Position numbers and translations under genes: made by a program. Below, one piece after another: positions 22,259-27,695 of a stretch of 27,695 nucleotides of DNA. The notes below the pieces were generated by a model. The model was not told the origin of the DNA and searched no databases. It saw only the letters and a program-made list of their open reading frames with translations. The DNA is from CAZGUG01 sp964625335 (GTDB lineage Bacteria > Bacillota > Clostridia > Ch29), in assembly GCA_964625335.1 (NCBI GenBank), contig CAZVBE010000026.1, positions 1 through 27,695 of the forward strand, in the 5' to 3' direction. How positions within the stretch are numbered: position 1 is the first letter of the stretch; each line of letters opens with the position of its first letter.

Positions 22259-23338
22259 CTAGTCAGCTTTAATATGCTTTATGATTTCCCGTGTCATTTC
22301 CCTGGTTCCAACCAAATCCATCCCCCTGCTCATTATGTCGGGTGTACGATAGTTTTCCCCCAGAGCAGAAACAACCGCATTATCTATGGCATTTGCTTCT
22401 TCAACCAGGTCAAAGGAATATTTGAGCATCATTGATGCAGAGAGTATACCTGCGATAGGATTTGCCCGGTTTTGTCCTGCAATATCCGGAGCCGAGCCGT
22501 GGACAGGCTCATACATCCCGAAGCTCCCGCTTCCCAGGCTTGCAGAAGGCAGCATGCCTATTGACCCGGTAATCATACCGGCTTCATCGGATAGTATATC
22601 GCCAAACATATTGCCGGTAACCAATACATCAAATTGACCCGGATTTCCTATAAGCTGCATGGAAGCATTATCAATATACATGTGGTTTAAGGCCACACGG
22701 GGATAATCCTTCGCCGTTTCCTCAACAACAGCGCGCCACAGCCTTGAGCTTTCCAATACATTTGCTTTATCCACGCTGGTTACCCTGTTGCTTCTTTTTT
22801 GCGCTATTTCAAAGGCTGTCCTTGCTATTCTTCTTACTTCCATCTCACTGTAGGATTCCACGTCGTAGGCCTCTTCGCCCATATTGCCGGTCTTTCTGCC
22901 CTTTTCTCCAAAATAAATTCCGCCCGTCAGCTCCCGTACCACGCAAATATCAATACCGCTTCCAATGATTTCATCCTTTAAGGGACACGCATTCTTTAAT
23001 GCGCCAAATAAATAGGCAGGCCGGATATTGGCAAACAAGTCAAGTTCCTTTCTCAGGTTTAACAGGGCCTTTTCAGGCCGTTTGTCCACAGGATAGTGGT
23101 CCCATTTGGGGCCTCCTACAGCTCCCAATAATACGGAATCACTCTTTTTGCATATATCCAAGGTTTCAGCAGGAAGAGGAGTCCCCTTCATATCAATGGC
23201 GCAACCGCCGGCTAAGGTTTTGATAAAGTTAAACCTGTGATTAAATTTCCTTCCCGTTTCTTCCAGCACCTTCAGGGCCTGCCCTGTAACCTCAGGGCCT
23301 ATCCCGTCGCCCGGTATGACTGCAATGTAAAAATCCAT
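22259..23338 (-). CDS. leuB: 3-isopropylmalate dehydrogenase
   Basis: NAD-dependent oxidative decarboxylation of 3-isopropylmalate to 2-oxoisocaproate, the last committed step before transamination to leucine. It is 359 residues, the usual length. Diagnostic blocks: IPGDGIGPEV at the N-terminus, LLGAVGGPKWD, the substrate loop DICVVRELTGGIYFGEKG, VTSVDKANVLESSRLWR with the catalytic lysine and asparagine, NMFGDILSDEAGMI with metal-binding aspartates, and the NAD-specific EPVHGSAPDIAGQNRANP. The start is ATG 23338 with AAAGGTGG upstream. It is the last gene of leuA-leuC-leuD-leuB, 16 bases after leuD. Confidence 0.97.
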   Translation of the reverse strand: MDFYIAVIPGDGIGPEVTGQALKVLEETGRKFNHRFNFIKTLAGGCAIDMKGTPLPAETLDICKKSDSVLLGAVGGPKWDHYPVDKRPEKALLNLRKELDLFANIRPAYLFGALKNACPLKDEIIGSGIDICVVRELTGGIYFGEKGRKTGNMGEEAYDVESYSEMEVRRIARTAFEIAQKRSNRVTSVDKANVLESSRLWRAVVEETAKDYPRVALNHMYIDNASMQLIGNPGQFDVLVTGNMFGDILSDEAGMITGSIGMLPSASLGSGSFGMYEPVHGSAPDIAGQNRANPIAGILSASMMLKYSFDLVEEANAIDNAVVSALGENYRTPDIMSRGMDLVGTREMTREIIKHIKAD

Positions 23339-23354
23339 TTTTATGCCACCTTTG

Positions 23355-23852
23355 TTATTTTGAATTTAATTTTAGCTTTACCCTGTTCACCAATCCCCCT
23401 GCTGTAATCATTTCCTGCATAAAGTCCGGCAAGCGCTGTGCATAATAGGTTTGGTTTTTGGTAACATTTTTTATAATGCCCCCTGATATATCAATGGTTA
23501 ACTCATCGCCATAATCAATATTTTGTGCCGCTTCCCCGCATTCCAATATGGGCAGACCAATATTGAAAGCATTTCTGTAAAAAATCCTGGCAAAGTTATT
23601 GGCTATGACACAGGAAATACCTGCTGCTTTTATGGCAATAGGAGCATGCTCCCTGGATGAGCCGCATCCAAAATTACTGCCTGCTACTATAAAATCACCC
23701 GGCTTTACATTACTGGCAAAGCGCTCGTCGATATCCTCCATACAGTGCTTCGCCAGTTCTTTTTGCTCGGAGGTGTTTAAATACCTGGCCGGTATGATTA
23801 CATCAGTATCTACGTTATCGCCATACTTAAACGTTGTTCCTTTCATTTCCAT
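23355..23852 (-). CDS. leuD: 3-isopropylmalate dehydratase, small subunit
   Basis: Small (swivel) subunit of isopropylmalate isomerase, about 165 residues. Landmarks are KYGDNVDTDVIIPARYLNT at the N-terminus and the aconitase-swivel motif VAGSNFGCGSSREHAPIAI. This short form pairs with the roughly 420-residue LeuC found next to it, the type common in Clostridia and archaea. The start is ATG 23852, with AAAGGAG upstream inside the end of leuC; an upstream TTG at 23888 would extend it into leuC without need. Only one base separates it from the leuC stop codon, so translation is probably coupled. Confidence 0.96.
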   Translation of the reverse strand: MEMKGTTFKYGDNVDTDVIIPARYLNTSEQKELAKHCMEDIDERFASNVKPGDFIVAGSNFGCGSSREHAPIAIKAAGISCVIANNFARIFYRNAFNIGLPILECGEAAQNIDYGDELTIDISGGIIKNVTKNQTYYAQRLPDFMQEMITAGGLVNRVKLKLNSK

Positions 23853-23853
23853 A

Positions 23854-25125
23854 TTATTCGCTCCTTTCTGTATCTTCCGGATTAGCAATTCTGCCGGCTA
23901 TGGCAGTTGCAGCCGCAACCGCAGGGCTGCCAAGATAAATCTCGGATTCCGGATGCCCCATCCTGCCAACAAAATTACGGTTTGTTGTCGCAAGGACTTT
24001 TTCTCCCTTTGCCAGAATACCCATATGCCCTCCCAAGCACGGGCCGCAGGTAGGAGTGCTGACAACTGCACCTGCTTGGATAAAGATTTCTATCCATCCC
24101 TCTTTAAGGGCGGTTAAGTAAATTTTTTGGGTGGCGGGGAAAATAATAAGGCGCATGCCCTTGGCAACTTTATTGCCCTTCAGTATTTGGGCCGCTATCC
24201 TCATGTCTTCTGTCCTGCCGTTTGTACAGGACCCGATAACCACCTGGTCAATCCTTATATCCTCAATCTCATCTATGGCCTTTGTATTTTCAGGCAGGTG
24301 CGGGAAAGCAACGGTAGGCCGAATGGTGCTTAAATCTATATGATAGCTTTTTTGGTATTTGGCATCTTTATCTGCCCTGAAAGCCGCATATTCCTTCGCG
24401 GCATGCTGTTCCATATATCTGACAGTTATGTCATCTACCGGGAAAATCCCGTTCTTTGCGCCTGCTTCAACCGCCATATTGGATATTGTAAAGCGGTCAT
24501 CCATGGACAGATGCGAAATACCCTCTCCTGTAAATTCCATGGACTGATACCGGGCACCATCTACTCCGATCATCCCTATTATGTGAAGAATTATATCCTT
24601 ACCGCCAACCCATTCTCGGGGCTTTCCGGTTAAATGGAACCTTATGGCTGATGGAACCTTAAGCCAGCAGGTACCGGCAGCCATACCTGCCGCCATGTCT
24701 GTACTGCCGACTCCGGTGGAAAATGCCCCAAGGGCGCCATAGGTACAGGTGTGTGAATCCGCTCCAATAACCACATCCCCTGCTGTTACAAGCCCTTTTT
24801 CGGGTAAAAGAGCGTGTTCTATTCCCATTTCTCCAATTTCGAAATAGTTTTCAATTCCCATTTTACAAGCAAAATCACGGACTATTCTACATTGTTCTGC
24901 AGATTTAATATCCTTATTGGGTGTAAAGTGGTCGGGCACTATTGCTATTTTTTGTCTGTCAAAAACCTTCTTTGCACCCATTTTATAAAATTCATTAGCC
25001 GCTACCGGTGTCGTAATATCATTCCCCAGCACCATGTCCAATCTAACCTCTACAAACTGACCAGGCCTTACTTCTTCCAGATCGGTGTGGGCAGCCAGTA
25101 TTTTTTGCGTCATGGTCATTCCCAT
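23854..25125 (-). CDS. leuC: 3-isopropylmalate dehydratase, large subunit
   Basis: Catalytic [4Fe-4S] subunit that interconverts 2- and 3-isopropylmalate. It is 423 residues, the shorter clostridial/archaeal class, compared with about 466 in E. coli. Cluster and substrate motifs: ADSHTCTYGALGAFSTGVGSTD, IGSCTNGRTED, and TPTCGPCLGGHMG, supplying the cysteine ligands. The start is ATG 25125 with AGGAGG 7 bases upstream. It lies 26 bases after leuA and directly before leuD. Regulation is expected through the T-box ahead of leuA. Confidence 0.97.
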   Translation of the reverse strand: MGMTMTQKILAAHTDLEEVRPGQFVEVRLDMVLGNDITTPVAANEFYKMGAKKVFDRQKIAIVPDHFTPNKDIKSAEQCRIVRDFACKMGIENYFEIGEMGIEHALLPEKGLVTAGDVVIGADSHTCTYGALGAFSTGVGSTDMAAGMAAGTCWLKVPSAIRFHLTGKPREWVGGKDIILHIIGMIGVDGARYQSMEFTGEGISHLSMDDRFTISNMAVEAGAKNGIFPVDDITVRYMEQHAAKEYAAFRADKDAKYQKSYHIDLSTIRPTVAFPHLPENTKAIDEIEDIRIDQVVIGSCTNGRTEDMRIAAQILKGNKVAKGMRLIIFPATQKIYLTALKEGWIEIFIQAGAVVSTPTCGPCLGGHMGILAKGEKVLATTNRNFVGRMGHPESEIYLGSPAVAAATAIAGRIANPEDTERSE

Positions 25126-25151
25126 TTCAAGTCCTCCTTAATTAAATTTTT

Positions 25152-26693
25152 CTAAGATATGTTTTTTTCATCTGTGCATTGGGCCAATTCAAATGCAATT
25201 TTGTTCACCGCATTGATATAGGCTTTTATGCTGGCTTCGATTATATCGGTGCTAAGGCCTTTCCCGGTATATACTCTTTGGTTATAACCAATCTTTACTA
25301 CCGCTTTTCCCTGGGCATCCTGTCCCTCGGTTACAGCCCGGATACTATAGTTTTCCAGCGCTACTTCCTTTCCTGTAATTTTATTGATGGATTTAAAGGA
25401 CGCATCTACCGGACCATGGCCAATAGCGACTTCTTCTATATTGCGACCGTTGATTGTCAGGGTTACCGATGCCGTTGCAGAGATTGAATTCCCAATATTG
25501 ATTACATATTCTTTCAATTTATAGACCTGGGGTATTTGTTCATAATGTTTGGACAATACTATGGCCTCAATGTCTTCATCGTATATTACTTTCTTTTTGT
25601 CAGCCAACTCTTTAAACTGGTTGAAGGAGTTTTCCAATTCTTTACCATTCAAATTATAGCCTAAGGTTTTCAGGCGCTGTTCAAAGGCATGGCGTCCGGA
25701 ATGTTTACCGAGAACCATTCTGTTTTCATTAAGCCCTACCGATTCCGGGGTAATAATTTCATAGGTGCTTCTCTCACTTAAAACACCATGCTGATGTATA
25801 CCGGCTTCATGGGCAAAGGCATTTGAGCCTACTATTGCTTTATTGGGCTGGACCGGTACTCCGGTAATACTGGTAAGCAAATTGCTGGAACGCATAATTT
25901 TAGTCGTGTCAATATTGCACAGCAAATCAAAATAATCCTTTCTGGTGCAAATGCCCATTACGATTTCCTCAAGGGCAGCATTGCCTGCCCTTTCCCCAAT
26001 ACCGTTTATTGTACATTCAATCTGGTCGGCCCCTGCCGTTACTGCTGCCATAGTATTCGCCACAGCCAGACCGAGGTCATTATGACAATGGACTGATATA
26101 TCCGCTTTGTCGATATTCATTACATTTTCCTTTATACTTCTTATCAAGGCATAAAATTCATTTGGGATTGAATACCCTACCGTGTCAGGGATATTGATTA
26201 CTGTGGCCCCTGCATCAATCACCTGTTGAAATAACCTGGCCAGAAACTCAGGATTGCTTCTGGTAGCATCCTCGGCAGAAAACTCAATTTCCTCGCAATA
26301 TTTTTTTGCGTATCTGACCATATCCACTGCCCTTTGCATTACCTCATCGGGCGTCATCTTCAATTTATACTTCATATGGATATCAGAAGTGGCAATAAAT
26401 GTATGTATCCTGGGCCTTGCCGCATGCCTGACTGCCTCCCAGGCATAGTCAATATCCTTTGGCGTTGTCCGTGCCAGGCTTGCAACCGAACAATTCCTTA
26501 TATTTTTCGCAATTTCGGATACCGCCTTAAAGTCCCCCGGCGACGCAATGGCAAATCCCGCTTCAATAACGTCTACCTTCAATAGCTCCAATTGCCTGGC
26601 CATTTTTATCTTTTCCTGTAAATTCATGCTGCACCCCGGAGATTGTTCTCCGTCTCGCAGGGTTGTGTCAAAAATCTTCACCTGTCTTGCCAT
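25152..26693 (-). CDS. leuA: 2-isopropylmalate synthase
   Basis: Condenses acetyl-CoA with 2-oxoisovalerate, the first committed step of leucine synthesis. It is 513 residues with a TIM-barrel catalytic domain (about 1-280): DTTLRDGEQSPGCSM at the start, and HCHNDLGLAVANTMAAVTAGADQIECTINGIGERAGN, which holds the metal-binding histidines. Then come the linker (HEAGIHQHGVL, GKHSGRHAF) and the C-terminal LeuA regulatory domain (about 375-510) that normally gives feedback inhibition by leucine. The start is ATG 26693, with AGGAGG upstream. It heads the leu operon, immediately downstream of a leucine T-box. Close relatives (citramalate synthase, homocitrate synthase) are less likely given leuCDB. 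Confidence 0.96.
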   Translation of the reverse strand: MARQVKIFDTTLRDGEQSPGCSMNLQEKIKMARQLELLKVDVIEAGFAIASPGDFKAVSEIAKNIRNCSVASLARTTPKDIDYAWEAVRHAARPRIHTFIATSDIHMKYKLKMTPDEVMQRAVDMVRYAKKYCEEIEFSAEDATRSNPEFLARLFQQVIDAGATVINIPDTVGYSIPNEFYALIRSIKENVMNIDKADISVHCHNDLGLAVANTMAAVTAGADQIECTINGIGERAGNAALEEIVMGICTRKDYFDLLCNIDTTKIMRSSNLLTSITGVPVQPNKAIVGSNAFAHEAGIHQHGVLSERSTYEIITPESVGLNENRMVLGKHSGRHAFEQRLKTLGYNLNGKELENSFNQFKELADKKKVIYDEDIEAIVLSKHYEQIPQVYKLKEYVINIGNSISATASVTLTINGRNIEEVAIGHGPVDASFKSINKITGKEVALENYSIRAVTEGQDAQGKAVVKIGYNQRVYTGKGLSTDIIEASIKAYINAVNKIAFELAQCTDEKNIS

Positions 26694-26718
26694 TTTAATT
26701 ACCTCCTTTTAAATTTAT

Positions 26719-27005
26719 AAAAAAAATAAACCCCCGTCCTTAATATAAGGACGAGAGTATATCCCGCGGTACCACCTTTATTGCTTTTCAATAAAAAAGC
26801 CACTTTAATCAGGTTCCATCAAACCTTCAGCCTGTAACGGGGCTATACGTTGCCTCCTACTCAAAAGCTTCAGAGGCACTTTTCAGGAGTGAGTAATATT
26901 TTAACAGCAGTATCGGTTTGCATCGGCCACCGACTTTCTGAAACCGCTTCTTCATAAAATATGCTCTCCATCATAAACTTTCTTCTATTTGATTTTTATA
27001 TATTG
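26719..27005 (-). promoter_or_regulatory. Leucine-specific T-box riboswitch ahead of leuACDB
   Basis: The minus-strand leader shows the T-box proper AAAGGTGGTACCGCG (26778-26764), with bulge TGGT expected to pair with the ACCA end of an uncharged tRNA carrying discriminator A, as in tRNA-Leu. Stem I is closed by GGAG/CTCC and ATATTTTA/TAAAATAT; the internal loop holds TACTCA, giving specifier CUC (26893-26891), a leucine codon. The terminator stem is CGTCCTTA/TAAGGACG (26753-26746 with 26742-26735), followed by a T-rich run to 26719. Uncharged tRNA-Leu should favour the antiterminator and switch the operon on. The 5' end is estimated from the promoter. Confidence 0.95.
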
Positions 27006-27011
27006 TTTTGT

Positions 27012-27040
27012 ATATTAACAGGTAGTAAATGTTATGTCAA
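27012..27040 (-). promoter_or_regulatory. Promoter of the leu operon
   Basis: On the minus strand TTGACA (27040-27035) and TAATAT (27017-27012) are separated by exactly 17 bases. Transcription would start near 27005, directly ahead of the T-box stem I. Confidence 0.85.
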
Positions 27041-27072
27041 GCCTTTTTCGAAAATTATTGTGCAAACAATGC

Positions 27073-27285
27073 CTACTTTCTATAAGTGATAAAGGTTTTA
27101 TACATTATCCATATATAACTGGCTATCGCCACTGTCCACACAACGGAAATATACTTCCCGAAAAACTCCGTAAAGTAAACCCCGACAATTATTCCTATCG
27201 TCATAAGGCTGGTCTTGAAAAACGTATAATCCCAGACATTATATTGTTTGCCGGCCTCCAACAGGCTGTTTATTAACTTTCTCAT
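27073..27285 (-). CDS. Small two-helix membrane protein, unknown function
   Basis: A 70-residue protein with an N-terminal amphipathic stretch (MRKLINSLLEAGKQYNVWDY) and two predicted membrane segments (about residues 24-42 and 46-63, rich in I, V, F and W), ending in TYRK. I do not recognise a family with a known role. The ATG at 27285 has a good GGGAGG site 7 bases upstream, which supports a real gene. Its stop codon lies 33 bases upstream of the leu -35 box; both are read leftward, and I see no terminator between them, so some read-through into the leu leader is possible. Confidence 0.6.
   Translation of the reverse strand: MRKLINSLLEAGKQYNVWDYTFFKTSLMTIGIIVGVYFTEFFGKYISVVWTVAIASYIWIMYKTFITYRK

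Positions 27286-27695
<410 letters not shown>

Noticed and set aside
25152..26693. Citramalate or homocitrate synthase instead of leuA
   Set aside because: The gene is directly followed by leuC, leuD and leuB and preceded by a leucine T-box; the length and C-terminal regulatory domain fit LeuA.

Overview
The window looks like chromosome from an anaerobic, endospore-forming Clostridia-type Firmicute. The evidence is a 2-oxoacid:ferredoxin oxidoreductase gene, an oxygen-sensitive class III ribonucleotide reductase, BofA and a GerMN lipoprotein (both sporulation-linked), a large SRP RNA with an Alu domain, a T-box leader, and AGGAGG-type ribosome binding sites almost everywhere. I do not assign a genus.

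Layout. (1) 1-781, minus: start of a por-type operon (gamma subunit, then the first codons of the next gene), driven by a consensus promoter embedded in repeated TATAAC/GTTATA operator-like sites. (2) 869-3873, minus: nrdD-nrdG (anaerobic dNTP synthesis) behind a tandem pair of NrdR-box-like sites. (3) 3949-4595, minus: yaaL-bofA. (4) 4765-5322, plus: GerMN lipoprotein. (5) 5589-11487, plus: three-gene NuoE/NuoF/(NuoG-GltD-molybdopterin-oxidoreductase-like) operon, best read as an electron-bifurcating transhydrogenase of the Stn/BfuABC type. (6) 11557-15227, minus: tRNA-Ser(GGA), SRP RNA, a hotdog thioesterase, dnaX, ebfC/yaaK, recR. Together with (3) this is the Bacillus order tRNA-Ser - scr - dnaX - yaaK - recR - yaaL - bofA, split here by the lipoprotein and the redox operon. 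(7) 15499-16388, plus: msrB and a small encapsulated-ferritin-like diiron protein. (8) 16688-22126, plus: an apparent accessory island with a PLD-SF2 helicase-DUF3427 protein and a PLD-P-loop ATPase protein. Its codon choice differs by eye from its neighbours and it is bounded by two strong hairpins. It is the best candidate for an undescribed (probably defence) system. (9) 22259-27040, minus: leuA-leuC-leuD-leuB under a leucine T-box riboswitch with a CUC specifier and a consensus promoter. (10) Right end, minus: a small two-helix membrane protein and the 3' part of a second tRNA-Ser.

How the genes work together: the por enzyme and the Stn-like complex both handle low-potential electrons (ferredoxin, NAD(H), NADP(H)). 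NrdDG makes dNTPs without oxygen. DnaX, RecR and EbfC serve replication and repair. MsrB and the ferritin-like protein fit oxidative-damage and iron handling. The leu operon senses uncharged tRNA-Leu. The PLD pair is unrelated to its neighbours and probably arrived by transfer.

All homology statements come from reading motifs by eye; no database search was run.
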